This document shows positions 1 through 11,744 of a DNA stretch of 64,000 nucleotides, piece by piece (position 1 is the first letter of the stretch; each line of letters begins with the position of its first letter). The notes below the pieces were generated by a model, which did no database searches, was not told where the DNA came from, and saw nothing but the letters and a program-made list of their open reading frames with translations. The DNA comes from Beta vulgaris subsp. vulgaris (Eukaryota > Streptophyta > Magnoliopsida > Caryophyllales > Amaranthaceae), in NCBI RefSeq assembly GCF_026745355.1, contig NC_079209.1, positions 42,963,388 to 43,027,387 of the forward strand. The letters are read 5' to 3'. Both the position numbers and the translations under genes were made by a program.

Positions 1-838
1 GCCTCGAGGCACCTCGGTACACTCGAGTCGGGTAACCGAGCTCGGGGTTCCGCTTCGGGATGCCGCGCTTGGAGCCAAACGCCCGTCGTAACCCGGGACT
101 TAAGCATATCACCTACAGATAATCAGATATGCCCGGGTACACTCGGGTTGAGGTAGCCAGCCCCCGAGGTCGGTGTCGGGATACCTCGACACCTCTAAGT
201 CGGGGTCGATGCCACCTATCCTGCAGGTAAACGTTTACCCCTCTCGGGATCTAAGAGATTCTCCGGAAAATGGCACACACGGGTCGGGACCCCCGACTCG
301 AAATTGACCCTCGTAAATCTCGCCAAACAACCGCATCCTGAATCTAGAGTTCCCCTACGATTATTTGGCGCGGGGCTAATTGTTTGGGCCCCTGGTCTGG
401 CCCAATAAAATATCAAAAGGCACTTCACCCAAAGCCTAGGCCTCCCATATCAAGGAAGATTCACCAGCTTTTAGGTAACAAAAAGCCAATTACCTTAAAA
501 AGAGGGTGGCTCCCCTAGGTATTGGGAGGCTCCCAAAAAGGGTTTCCTGTCTGGGAAATCCCCAACAATTATAAATACCAACAGTCCCATCAATGAACAG
601 GTATTCAATTCTCACCTAACAAAACCAGAGCATCTCTCTCTAGACTGGATTACTTTCTCTCTCTACCTCAATGTCAACTGACTTGAGCGTCGGAGGGGCT
701 TTTTCGGAAACACCCCCGGGCCAGTTTTTCCTTGTTTTGCAGGATTGGAGACTACGAGACTCGGGATTCTAACCTAACTCGGGATTTGACTCTCACCTTA
801 AACATATTACTCTTTTGACTAGTTTCTAGGCAGAAACA
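1..838 (+). mobile_element. Ty3/Gypsy LTR fragment (3' part of an LTR)
   Basis: This stretch is richer in GC than its surroundings and has no coding frame. A TATA-like TTATAAATACC lies near 569. After it comes a leader close to the reverse complement of 15800-16100: both share AATGAACAGGTATT, GAGCATCTCTCTCTA and ACTTGAGCGTCGGAG, and both end in CAGAAACA. At 15800 that end directly precedes a primer-binding site, so this is the 3' part of an LTR of the same family. No primer-binding site follows here; LINE sequence starts at once, so the copy is a solo or truncated LTR. Its 5' end is outside the window. Confidence 0.75.
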
Positions 839-2193
839 GTCATGCTTAGAAGGTGAGCAATGGGCAAACCATCCTCGCTTCAAGTAGTAAGCGGGTCCAT
901 GGTCTTACTCCTATCATTCGAGACGAGGTTTAGCTAGTCGATGCTGCCACATTAAAAGTAGCAAACCTCATGGACCCAAATAATAACGAATGGTATATTC
1001 CCCAACTCTACAAGTTTTTTATTCCTTCCATCGCAACGATGATTCGAATGGTGGAATTACCTTCCAATCCCAACATCCCTGATAGGATCTATTGGTCGTT
1101 GATGAAATTAGGAAAGTTCACTACTAAGTCAGGTTCCTTCTTTCTTTCTACTCTACAGCAAAATGATATCTCAAGCATGACCGACTCAGTAAATGCAGAG
1201 TTCTTCCGCATTATATGGGGTCTGAACATCATGCCCAAATGGAAAATGTTCCTATGAAAATTATGGAACAATGCATTAGCCACGAATTACAATCTGCATA
1301 GGCGTAATATCGGCACTGATGCATCCTGCCCGATCTGCCTCCACTCAGAGGAGTCCCTATTACACTTGTTGATTTTTTGCCCACTAGCGGAGGAAGTCTG
1401 GCTTCATGCCTTTTCGACTCTCGATGTCACCATACCCTCAAATTTCGACTTTAGAATCTGGCTTTGGGACAATATTCTCCTATTAATTAGGAAAACGGAT
1501 GGCTATCATGGTACGTGATTCCCTTATTTATTGGCACATTATGGGGTATCTGGACGACGAGGAATGCACAATTTTTCAGACATCAACGTGTTACAATGGA
1601 TCTCTTTCGAACATAGTTATTAGAGGGAATGAAAGCTCATAACACTTTCATCTCAACCAGTCGCCCATACCAATAGTCCTCAATTTGACCCCATCATGCC
1701 ACCATGGTTTAATATTGCAAAGTTGGGAACGCTAGTCTATTATTCTCCCACGATCATCATCCAAATAGATGGTTCCTGGATAACAAAACGAACTGAGGAG
1801 ATGCTGCTTGGTTCTATGTTGCTCGTGGTGGGGGAATACTGGATAAGGGGGGTACCCCCATATGGGCAACATCCGCTATAGCTATTGAGGCTACAATATG
1901 TCTTAAGGGCATCCAATGGGCAAACCAACAGGGAATACGCAAAGTAGGATTTCACACAGACTCGACAACTCTAATTCGCCTGTTAAATTCGAACGAGACA
2001 AGTGACATCTTCATTCATCACACAATTAATGATATTCGGGAATTAGGCAGAGGTTTCCTTGGTTGTAACGTTACAAAGGTTCACACGGAGAATGTTCACG
2101 TAGCTCATGATCTCGCAAATGCCATCCGAGTGGCTTACCCTTCGTTTTGTATCTTTTAGATATATTTGTACGTTTTTGCGATGTCAAAAAAAA
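839..2193 (+). pseudogene. L1-type LINE 3' end (RT tail, zf-RVT, RNase H), degenerate
   Basis: A chain of frames on the plus strand reads as the C-terminal part of a plant L1 ORF2. At 970-1257 it has the region after the RT (KVANLMDPNNNEW, then PDRIYWSLMKLGKFTTKSG). Around 1310-1420 is a zf-RVT motif (CPICLHSEESLLHLLIFCP). From about 1690 to 2159 there is an RNase H-like domain starting at IQIDGSWI. Stops and frame changes near 1257, 1520 and 1880 show it is dead. It ends in a short A run at 2184-2193, as expected for a LINE 3' end. It is 5'-truncated and abuts the Gypsy LTR. It is related to, but clearly different from, the LINE at 58354-59555. Confidence 0.8.
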
Positions 2194-3134
2194 AATTCCA
2201 TGTTATGAGCTAAGGTAACCTCCCCTTTTAATCATCCTTTGAGCTGATTTTCGGACACAATTTTTTTGTCATTCTTCTATTATTTTGGCCATGTTGAGAG
2301 TGTATTCAGAGGAAAAAGTTCTTCCATTTTTTCCACTAAACTTACCTTATTCTTCCACCACATTCACCTTTATTTCTTGGTACTTTTGTTATTATCGCAC
2401 ATCAAGTTCGTGTTTTTGATTGCTAGAACAAGAGTTTGTGGAGGACAATATAGCACTAAAACGACAAAGCAGGACAGTTTGCTTCACTCCTTCAGTTGGC
2501 CCAGGTAACCAATAACGACCTCAGAATGATTAGGATTCATATGGAAATTATGTTAATTTTAATAGCTAGGTTGGGTTAGTATTACGTTAGGAATTTGGTT
2601 GGGAATAGTTATATGATTATGTAGTTATGTTCATGGGCTATACATGAATTTTATGTTAACTTATGACTTCAATGTTTCATTTTGTATTAGTGTGATGCCA
2701 TGAATCTGCATTTTGGGTTTGTGAGTTAGAGTTGCTTAATAAAGTCAGATGTTCTTCCTTAGCTTGTTGCTTGTTATTTGTTGCATCGAATGGCAACATG
2801 AAGAGTTTAAGTAAGTTTTCCTTGGTCACGTGGCATGCTGGCCTAATGCTTCTTTTTTTGCTGCTAGCCTGCTATGTTTGTGAGTTGTACTTTTTGCTGA
2901 CCTTTTTTTTCCTTCTTACGAAGTACGAACTATTCTGCGTGAAGAATTAAAATGATGCTGAAGGTTGATAATTACGATATGCAACTTGCTTCTTGCTTCT
3001 TGCTTCTTGCTTGAACTTTGTCACAACTCACAAACTCACAATTATATTTAGTTCGGTGAAAATCAGCGACATTATTTTGCGAAAGATCTTTTATAATTAA
3101 AACTTCTTGCATATAATTCCCCTAAAAAAAACTT
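2194..3134. other. AT-rich intergenic DNA, no gene seen
   Basis: Short open stretches here have no recognisable protein content. The only clear structure is a four-fold TTGCTTC tandem at about 2988-3012. Confidence 0.5.
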
Positions 3135-3948
3135 GGGAAATTCTACATGGTGACCTTGTACTTTGCACTTTTCTATTTGGTGGCAGGGTAAAAAAAGATT
3201 TATACCAAATGACCACCAACATTAGCTAATTACACAAAGTGACCTAATTTCACTAAAAATCTGGCTAACCCTTCATTCATAAGGATATTACTAACCTGCC
3301 CCTTAGTTAATTATATCTTTTAAACCCATCTTCCTCCTCCTCTATCATGCTCCACCACTGCTCCACCACTTTACGACTGAAACTGAAGTTCTATTTCCAA
3401 AGTAAATCATAAGGTAGCCAAGATTCATATTGAATACTCAATATATGTTCTTATTTCTGCTAGATTAAAAATGAGAATGATCTTCCCTTTACATCAAATA
3501 TTAAAAAATTTACAATCAACACATATATATCCAAAAGATGTTGTCAAGCAACATGTCGTTCACGTAGAGCTCTTCGTCTCGTTCAAGCGATTTTACTGTA
3601 TATCTACAGATTACATATTCATTATGAGATATTCACTATATGAGCCTATTTGGGATTGTCGTGTTTGGGACTGTTTGTGGTTGGGTTGCGGTCCCTGATT
3701 GGGCTGGGGTGGTGTGGAGTATGGTGAAGGAGGAGGAGGATGGGTGGGACTTGGGAGGGTTTTTAAAAGATAATTAACTAGGAGGTAGGTTAGTGATTTT
3801 CTTTTAGTTAGGTGTTAGCCATATTTTAAGTTGAATAAGGTCACTATGTATAATATGCTAAAGTATGATGTCATTTAGTATAAATTTTTTTTTGCCCCGC
3901 CACCAAATAGAAAAGTGCAAAGTAGGAGGCCACCATGTAGAATTTCCC
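3135..3948. mobile_element. Mutator-like MITE, 814 bp, 9-bp TSD
   Basis: The ends form a long inverted repeat starting GGGAAATTCTACATGGTG. About 65 bases match, including CTTTGCACTTTTCTATTTGG on both sides. The flanks carry a perfect 9-bp duplication, AAAAAACTT, at 3126-3134 and 3949-3957. A 9-bp duplication with long inverted repeats is the Mutator-like signature. Parts of the interior are also mirrored (CT-rich near 3330-3370, GA-rich near 3720-3760), so it can fold on itself. No transposase is present. Confidence 0.88.
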
Positions 3949-4968
3949 AAAAAACTTTTGTATAGAATCTTTTTTTTTGACGGGTTGTATATAATCAAAA
4001 TAGCTACACTTTGAAAATTTCCAATTACTATTAAAAATTGAGCCTTAATATTTATAAATTATGTATTTGTATAAATTATAAAATTTGATATTTAAAAACT
4101 ATTTATTGAGATAAATTTATTAGGATTACAACTTGATTATATTTTTCTAACATAGATAAGTAACAAACAATAATCAAGATACAATATATGAATAATATCA
4201 AAAAAACATCTTACCCATCTTTATAATTTTCAAAATTTTCGACTCTAGTTCACCTCACTTTCCCCCTAATTATAAATCGGACACAAGTTTCATCAACTCC
4301 CAAAATATTTGGATTGTAGGACAGGGCCGATGACCAAAAAATCAAAATTTTTCAAAACATACAAAGGATTAGAAATAGCTAGTGTGGTCTCCGTCTGAAT
4401 CATTTGGATTGATTTTTACTTACGTTTTCCTTTTTCTACTTAAAAAAAACTTAATCGTATTTTTAGGTTAAAAATCATATTATATTTACTATTTAAAAAT
4501 ATAGCTATTAATAATATCATAATTGTTTGACATATTATCCATAAAAAGTATATAAAAAATATGTTAAGATGAAATTTTATATAAAAGTTATATAAAGAGA
4601 AAATTTATTCAATTTGTTTGGACCTAATTTAGACACTTAAAAAAACTTGGGCCAACCAACAGACTATGTACCCTCGATAAAAATACCCACTTTTTAATTT
4701 ATCGTACAATTAGTTTTTAATTTTAGTTTCAAAATCGAGATCAGCTTATACATGTTATTAGCAGAGATAAGTTGTCAAAGGGAGGAATGAGAGACAGCTG
4801 ATAGAGCAAGGAGACTAGGAGAGAGAAGAGAGGGACTGACAAAGGTGAGAGGGAAACTAACTAGCAAGCTAAGAGCATAGACAATGGTTGATCCAAAAAT
4901 TTGGATCATCAATTATTTTAATATTTTCTCTCTCTTCCACCTCACTTATAATCTATCATTAATTTTTA

Positions 4969-5370
4969 GGAAAAATTATCAAGAATAAGTCAACCTTTGC
5001 GTTGACCGCTTTTAACAAGTCAACCTTCATTTATTCCAGTAGCAAGTAAAGCTTGTACATGAATTAGCTTTTAACGAGTTTTTTTACTTATGACCTGAAC
5101 AACCCCTACAATTTTGTTCAGTTTTAAGTTTCTCACAGAACTTTTATCAAATATAAGCAGTGGAAATATGTTCTAGAGAACAATTTAATGAGTTCTAGAA
5201 TACACACCTGTTAAAACTGAACAATATTGTAGGGGTTGTTCAGGTTATAAGTAAAAAAAACTTGTTATAAGCTAATTCATGTACAAGCTTTACTTGTTAC
5301 TGGAATAAATGAAGGTTGACTTGTTAAAAGTGGTCAACGCAAAGGTTGACTTATTCTTGACAATTTTTCC
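4969..5370. mobile_element. Mutator-like MITE, 402 bp, near-complete inverted repeat
   Basis: Both ends begin GGAAAAATTATCAAGAATAA or its near copy, and the match runs about 170 bases inward to TGTAGGGGTTGTTCAGG. Nearly the whole element is therefore a hairpin. A perfect 9-bp duplication, TAATTTTTA, lies at 4960-4968 and 5371-5379. It seems to sit inside an older AT-rich element (about 4872-5660) with weakly inverted GATC-rich ends. Confidence 0.9.
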
Positions 5371-6668
5371 TAATTTTTATGCTTTTTTTTGCCCACAATG
5401 GATGATCTACAATTTTGAGCTTTTTAACCATTGGATTACTTTTCTTAATGTCATTAGATTGTTGCCAACTCACCATGCATGGAGCCTACCAGTTATTTTC
5501 TTTCATAAGCTTTAACTATGATCCAACAATGATCAGATCATTGTAATGATCTAATCATCCTTCTCTCTCTCTCTTTTTTTCTCTCTCCTAATTCTTTATT
5601 ATATTTTTTTCCCCCTCTCCTCATGATCTAGCTTGTAGATCATCCAATGGGCTCACTAGAGAATGAAGAAAGAGGTGAGAGGAAAAGAAAGTGACAACAA
5701 CTAAACATACATTTGCCTTATCGATCATTTCATTTGACCATAAAGATGAAATTGTTCTTATACTAAAATAGAGAAAACTAGTCATAATAAGTTAAGATCG
5801 ATAGACCAAAATTGTAAAAGAGTCGTTAATGTTGGTCATGTTGCTGCATTTGTTTACATGGTCATTTCACTTAACCACACAAAAGTAAAGTAAAAATATG
5901 AAAATTATATGTTTGTATGTGCTCCTTTCAGCATTTACCCACACTAAGAGCACCATTATTCATGATTGAAAAACTCAATCATCCCACTCTCTTTTTAACT
6001 TTCTCTCTCTAAAAAATAACATCCCACAATCAATTCCCACTCATCTCCTTAACCATGACCCATTTTTCAATCATCCCAACTACTTTTTCCTCTCTCTCTT
6101 ACTTTTTGACCCCACCCAACTACTTTTTCTCTCTCATCACCCAACCACCATCATACAATATTTTTATTATTTACTTTTTAATGATATGAATTAGTTAGCG
6201 TTTTATTATTAATTAATTTAATTAATAAATTTAAAATAATTTATTATTAATTAAAATAATTAATAAATTTAAAATTATAATTATCATTTAAATAATTAAG
6301 TTATCTGCATAATTAGCTTTTATTAATACATAGCATATGTAGTTAGCGTTTTCATTAAGTAATTAAATACGAAATTAGTTAGCGTTTTTAATGATATGAG
6401 ACACAAAATGCTACATTGGTGCGACAATTACAAACTTAAGAACGAAATACATAAAATGATACATTGGTGCGACAATTACAAACTTAATTAAGAAAAAAAG
6501 TACGTAAAACTTAACTAAAAACGAAAAACATAAAACTTAATTAAGAAAGAAATACATAAATTGCTCTTAATTAGCATTCCTACCGAATTTCTGCCATATA
6601 TTAGCAACCAAATCACGTTTCAAGGAATGATGCACATGTTGATCTTCAATTGCATCTCTATTGGCCAT

Positions 6669-7932
6669 TTACTGGTTGATATCTACGATCCGATCATGAT
6701 AATATTCAAATTCGTCCCCATTATTACTTGTGTTGGAATTGAATTCGGTAGTATCTGCGTAGTGTGCATATGTATCTCGTTCATCTTCTACAATCATGTT
6801 GTGCATGATAATGCAAGACAACATGATGTCATTGAGAATTTCCTCATCCCATGCGAGGGATGGTTTACGAACAATAGCAAACCGAGATTGCAGCACCCAA
6901 ATGCTCTCTCTACATCTTTTCGAGATCCTTCTGGTGTTGAGCAAATAACTTGTCCTTGAGAGTATGAGGACATGTAACTGATTGAATGAATGTTGCCCAA
7001 TTCGGATATATACCATCAGTGAGATAATAACCCTTATCATATTGGTTACCATTCACCGTAAACTGCACGGGGGGTGCTCGACCTTCTAAAACATCCCTAA
7101 ACACAGGAGATCGGTGAAGAACATTTAGGTCATTGCACGAACCTGGGATCCCGAAGAAAGAATGTCATATCCATAAGTCACGATCAGCAACAGCTTCAAG
7201 AACTAAAGTAGCAACACCACCTCTTCCTTGAAATTGTCCTTTCCATGCAGTCGGACAATTTTTCCATTCCCAATGCATACAATCTATGCTACCAACCATG
7301 CCCGGAAATCCACGATCTTCACCGAATCTGAGTAGTCTAGCCAAATCGTCTGGAGTAGGCCGTCTCAAGTACTCCGCACCAAATTTCTTGATGACCCCCT
7401 TCGTAAATTTCATCAATGCTATTCGAGCTGTACTTTCACTAATTCGCACATACTCGTCAAGCGAATCCGCCGCTACCCCGTAGGCAAGCATTCGAATAGC
7501 CGCTGTACACTTTTGTAGGGGCGATAAACCTAACTGACCCGTAGCATCTCTTTTTTGAGTGAACCATTCATCACTTGCAATGACATTATCCATAATCCGA
7601 ACAAAGACATGTCGCTGCATTCGAAATATTCGACGAAATAAACGAGCTGGATAGACTGGTTGATCAGCAAAGTAATCATTGAACAATCTTCTATGACCTT
7701 CCACCTTGCCTCGATTAGGACGTGAATGACCTGCTTCATTATCATCAGTCACTTTTGCTCTTCTATTCCTTGGTGTTGGAGTTACATTTGATATAAGAGT
7801 TGGAGCAAGTGGGTGAACAATATTGGTCAAGAAATCATCTATTTCTTGATCAATTATTGCTCGTGATGATCTTCTTTCATCAGAACTAGAGCAACTAGAG
7901 GAACTTGAACGAGAGAAGTTGAAGGGGTTCAT
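6669..7932 (-). pseudogene. PIF/Harbinger transposase (HARBI1-like nuclease), frame-broken
   Basis: The frame starts at 7932 with a Ser-rich leader (MNPFNFSRSSSSSC). It then runs through a helix-turn-helix-like part (GQLGLSPLQKCTAAIRMLAYG) into the DDE_4 nuclease fold. The first catalytic Asp is in SIDCMHWEW, the second in GYYLTDGIYP, and the Glu is in the KDVERAFG segment. After the second domain come RFAIVRKPSLAWDE and HNMIVEDERD, as in plant HARBI1-like proteins. The gene is broken in three places: a TGA where a Trp is expected after DRDLWI (about 7165), and two frame changes around 6890-6920 near the catalytic Glu. In PIF elements this protein cuts and joins the DNA at TTA targets and works with the Myb-like partner. 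Family call very sure; inactive state likely. Confidence 0.92.
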
Positions 7933-8035
7933 TCTTGTGTTTAAGTTTGGTGTGAGAAAATGGTGAACAATATTGTGTCTGGGTTTGGTGTGAGAAAATT
8001 GTGAAGAAGGATCCTTGAGTTATATAGCATAAAAT

Positions 8036-8348
8036 AATGTAAAGGGAAGTACAATAATGTTAAAAGTAGAACAATAATACATAAATGCAGTACAATAATG
8101 TGAAAAACAGTACAATAATGTTTAAAGCAGAACAATAATGTTAAAAGCAGTACAATAATGTTAAAAGCAGAACAATAATGTGAAAAGCAGTACAATAATG
8201 TTAAAAGCAGTACAATAATGTTAAAAGCAGTACAATAATGTTAAAAGCAGAACAATAAAGTTATGCAGTAAAACAATAGTGCTATCATCAGTACAATAAT
8301 GTTGAAAGCTGAACAATAATGTAAAAAATAGTACAATCATGTAAAAAG
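8036..8348. repeat. Tandem repeat, about 20-bp unit, roughly 15 copies
   Basis: The unit is close to AATGTTAAAAGCAGTACAAT, alternating with a variant that reads GCAGAACAAT. The middle copies are nearly identical and the edges drift. It lies just upstream of the transposase frame inside the Harbinger element. Confidence 0.92.
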
Positions 8349-8443
8349 TTGTATTCATATGTCAGTTCATATAATAATTAACACAAGAATATTTTTAAAC
8401 CTTTTTTTTATTAAGTGAACTTAAACATACAAATGTTAACTTT

Positions 8444-8621
8444 TACAGAAACTAAAATTTAAACTAAAACATAAACTAAAATTTAAACTAAAACATAAAC
8501 TAAAATTTAAACTAAAACATAAACTAAAATTAAAACTAAAACATAAACTAAAATTTAAACTAAAACAATAAACTAAAATTTAAACTAAAACATAAACTAA
8601 CATTTAAACTAAATCACTAAA
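8444..8621. repeat. Tandem repeat, TAAACTAAAAC/TTT type
   Basis: About seven copies of a 24-bp unit, ACATAAACTAAAATTTAAAC, plus a few bases. It lies just downstream of the ORF1 stop in the Harbinger element. Confidence 0.9.
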
Positions 8622-8706
8622 AAAATGGATTATTGGTCAACCATGTTGTTAATGTCTCAATCATACCCTCCTCAAATGTTGTTCGATTTTCCTTTGCATA
8701 CATTGC

Positions 8707-9843
8707 TTATAGCAAATCCATGTTCTTATGATACTCTTGCACTTGCTGCATCCTGGTTTGCAACGCTATTTCTGCCTCCTTTGCAGCAACCTTCCTTGCT
8801 TGAACCTCCATCTTTCTGTCTTCTCTCTCAACATCTACACTCCTACCCTCTGCATGGATCCGAAGCCTTTCACTGAATGTAGCAAAACACTCAATTGTCT
8901 GACCAGCCACCCCTTTGAGGTTAGCCTTCGCTTTCTTAGTACCATAGGGACGTGGGTCATCTTCACCTCCTTCAGCACTAGTAGGTGTCTCGGGCATTGA
9001 GTCGCTTCCATCAACTCTTGTCCTCTTACCGCTTCCTCCGCTTGCAGGTGAATCAACATTTTCTTGTTGATCTTTGGGGCGACCACGTTGACTTTCCATT
9101 GATTTTATAACTATTGACCTCCATTTTCGAAACTTCCTCAACAATTTCCAAGCATGTTCGAGGATGAACCTACCATTTTTCCTACGATGCAATGCATGAG
9201 CTTCTCTCAGAACATCATCATCGTTTTGACCACTCTTCTTTCTTGCAAGAGCTTCATCATAAAATGCAGCCCACCTTAAAACCCGTGGAGCAAGTCTACT
9301 CCAACGACCTTTCACCATATCAACATTTCTTGGAGCAATTTCTGTTGGGTTTGCTATTCTTCCTTCCTCGAAAGCTTCCCAAACTTTTCCCCAGAAGACA
9401 TTTTTTTTTTGGTACGTTCCACTCACCTTATCAAGAGAAGTGTTCATAAATGCGGAGACAGGAGTTCATCTTCAACTTGATCCCAAACCCTCTTAGCAGA
9501 AGAACTTGTTCTGGGATAGTGGGTTTTGTGATTGAACGGGTTGTCTTTGCGGTGGTTGTTGAGATTGATTACCTGATAGTAATTGCGAAAATGATTGAGT
9601 TCCGAACAAACTCATGATCATCATCAGAATCATCATCTTGATGGTATTGACCAAAACCATCACCACCTTCTTCGTATTCACCAATCATCAACAACATCGT
9701 TGTATAGGAGATGCATCTTCTTGGTATTGAGAAAATCCATAATTAGGATCAACTTGACGATATGAAAGGTTGGCATTTTCAGATGGAGATTCATGGTAGA
9801 GGTTATCATATTGAGGAGAAGCATTTTGAGAATTTTCTCCCAT
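8707..9843 (-). pseudogene. PIF/Harbinger ORF1, Myb/SANT-like DNA-binding protein, frame-broken
   Basis: The start is probably the ATG at 9841-9843 (MGENSQNASPQYDNLY), followed by an Asn/Gln/Ser-rich, likely disordered part. The Myb/SANT-like core is VSAFMNTSLDKVSGTYQKK, then FWGKVWEAFEE, RNVDMVKGRWSRLAP and AHALHRRKNGRFILEHAW. A basic/acidic linker and a coiled tail with many charged residues (EVQARKVAAKEAEIALQTRM) end at the stop at 8707. This is the usual plan of the plant Harbinger accessory protein, which binds the ends and brings the transposase to DNA. Stops near 9690 and a one-base loss just before VSAFMNTS (about 9455) break the frame. Confidence 0.88.
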
Positions 9844-10186
9844 TTGATTGGTATTTATCTGAGAGGGTTGACGATATTTGATTGATTTTGAGAAGGTTGG
9901 CGATAATTTGACTTATTTTGAGAGCTAATTAAGCGATTTTGTTGCCTAGGCATTTGATTTTTGAGCGATTTTGGGGTTGATTTCTTATATAATTAGGATG
10001 ATTAGGATCCATAATTATAAGAATTTGAAAATAAAGAGCAATGGAAGAAGAGTTAGAACAAAGAGAAGAAATTAGTGAAGATGGAGAAAATTAAGTGTGC
10101 CCAAAATATAGCAAAATGGGTCTCTATTTATAGATCTCGAAAAAATAGAGCCGTTGGTATTTTTTATTTTTTTTTATTTATATTTT

Positions 10187-10445
10187 TAAAATATAACCGT
10201 TGTAAAATTTACAACGGTTATATTTTAAAAAACCAATAACAATCGACACATGGCGTGCGTGACAAATGTCACGCTGCAGTTGGGCTGACACGCGTGTCAG
10301 CTGCCAGCTGCAGCGTGTCAGCGGCTAATTTTTTTTTGCCTCAACAAGCAGCAAAACGCAGCGTTTTGCTGCTTGTTGAGGCAAAAAAAATTAGTGGAAT
10401 GGTGACCAGGCAGTGGGTCCCACTCCCACGCTGATCACCATTCCA
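10187..10445. repeat. Cluster of near-perfect palindromes at the right end of the Harbinger element
   Basis: Three separate hairpins follow each other. The first (10188-10229) pairs AAAATATAACCGTTGTAAA with its reverse copy. The second (about 10328-10392) pairs TTTTTTGCCTCAACAAGCAG, running on into CAAAACGC, with a perfect reverse copy and almost no loop. The third (about 10396-10444) pairs GGAATGGTGA with TCACCATTCC. Between them are CACGCGTGTCAGCTG-type short inverted repeats. Confidence 0.9.
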
Positions 10446-10714
10446 CTCACCCCATCCCCTTTTTTTGCCCCAATCAACCCCATTCAACCCATGATTGATT
10501 TTTCAATCATGATTAAGCCTCTTTTTTTCTCAATCATCCCATGAGATTTATTTCTCATTCATGGTTAATGGTGCCCTTAAACTGAAAATTCTCTCTATAT
10601 ATATACCAAACTTAGTTTACGCAAAATTTGCACACTCCATTTACAATCCACCCTTTGTATCTCCTCAAGAAGAAAAACAAAACCAACGCTATCATTTTTT
10701 TTCTTCAAAAACAT

Positions 10715-10938
10715 ATGGCCAACAAGAATCAACTCGAGTTACAACTTTCATCATTGAAACATGAAAGAAAGGAGAACCAGGAAGTCTATGATACACTGAC
10801 ATTTTCAGATCCGAGAGATGAAAAGAAGGAGCACAACTTGCAGAACGAGCAAAAAACGATAAAAACTTAGATAAAAGAATCGAAAAGTTGGAGGCGAAAA
10901 TTGTTACTATGGAGCGTAGCAAATGCTTTTTCAACTAA
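10715..10938 (+). pseudogene. Small coiled-coil gene remnant, unknown function
   Basis: I do not recognise this gene. From the ATG at 10715 there are about 40 highly charged residues (MANKNQLELQLSSLKHERKE), ending at a stop at 10868-10870. The next frame carries on the same style (LAERAKNDKNLDKRIEKLEA) to a TAA at 10936-10938. A one-base frame change near 10830 would explain this. A TATA-like run (CTATATATATACC) lies about 120 bases upstream. It sits just outside the Harbinger right end and just before a hAT MITE. It may be a broken end of a coiled-coil gene; function cannot be given. Confidence 0.4.
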
Positions 10939-10971
10939 GCTACCTAGCTAGATTGGAAGGTGGGTTGTGGT

Positions 10972-11589
10972 TAGTGATGGCCACTAGTGCGGGCTGGGCG
11001 GGCCAGATCGTGGGTCGTAGTGGGCTGGACTGAGATTTCACGGCTCAGGACCGGACCGTGAAATTCATGGGTTGGGCGGGCTGGTTCGCGGGCTGAAAAA
11101 TCTTGGCCCACACCGATTTGTTACCAGTTTTCACGGTTCGTGGGTCTGGTGGGCTGGACCGGGCTAACGGGCCGGCAAGAGAATTTTTTTTTCAAAATTA
11201 TATAATCATTGAAATTATTCATTATTGTTACATAAAATATTTAAAATGAATTAAAAATATATACAAATATTAATATTAATGAATAATTTCATTATTTTTA
11301 AATTTGATTGAATTATAATATATGCAATTTGATTAAAATATACACATTTTGGTTCAATATTTACTTGGATTGGGCTGGTCTGGTTCATGGGTCGGGTTGG
11401 ACGGGTTTCATGGTCTGGGCTGGGCGGTTTTAGTAGTGGGCTTTAGTGGGTTGGGCTCAAGAAATCTGGCCCACCCACCAATTTCACGATTCGAGTTGGG
11501 CTGGACCGGGCTTTTTGCTGGCCCGACCCACACAGCCCACGAGATGGACTGGGTTGGGTTGGATTGGCCCGCACTGTTGGCCATCTTTA
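10972..11589. mobile_element. Non-autonomous hAT element, 618 bp, GGGCTGG-rich
   Basis: The ends are inverted: TAGTGATGGCCACTAGTGCG on the left and TAAAGATGGCCAACAGTGCG on the reverse of the right. The flanking 8-mers GTTGTGGT and ATTGTGAT agree at six of eight positions, a worn target duplication. Subterminal GGGCTGG/GGCCGG runs surround an AT-rich core. It is the same structural type as the elements at 13702, 42278 and 48028. Confidence 0.78.
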
Positions 11590-11744
11590 ATTGTGATGTT
11601 GTGTATTATGTGTCTAGTTTTGTGTTTTTTTGGAATTGGTTTTAAGTTATATTTTAAATTTGTTCTTGTCTGTCTGTTGTTATGGTAATAATAAATTTTA
11701 GTTTTTGGTACTTAGTAAATAATTAGTTTATGGTCTATGATGTA

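Larger units (their letters stand above)
5948..10577 (-). mobile_element. PIF/Harbinger DNA transposon carrying both genes, degenerate
   Basis: Terminal inverted repeats start GAGCACCATTATTCATGATTG on the left and GGGCACCATTAACCATGA on the reverse of the right end. Each is bordered by TAA/TTA, the 3-bp target typical of PIF/Harbinger. Inside are the two genes that define an autonomous element, both on the minus strand: a Myb/SANT-like ORF1 (8707-9843) and a DDE transposase (6669-7932). Between them lie two tandem-repeat blocks (8036-8348, 8444-8621), and the right end holds a cluster of palindromes. Both genes carry frame breaks, so this copy is unlikely to move itself, but it could be the source of related MITEs. 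Confidence 0.9.

Noticed and set aside
4872..5660. Older element around the second Mutator-like MITE
   Set aside because: GATC-rich words near both ends look inverted, but neither a clear terminal repeat nor a target duplication could be fixed, so only mentioned, not called.
6561..6959. 132-residue plus-strand frame
   Set aside because: Antisense shadow of the Harbinger transposase.
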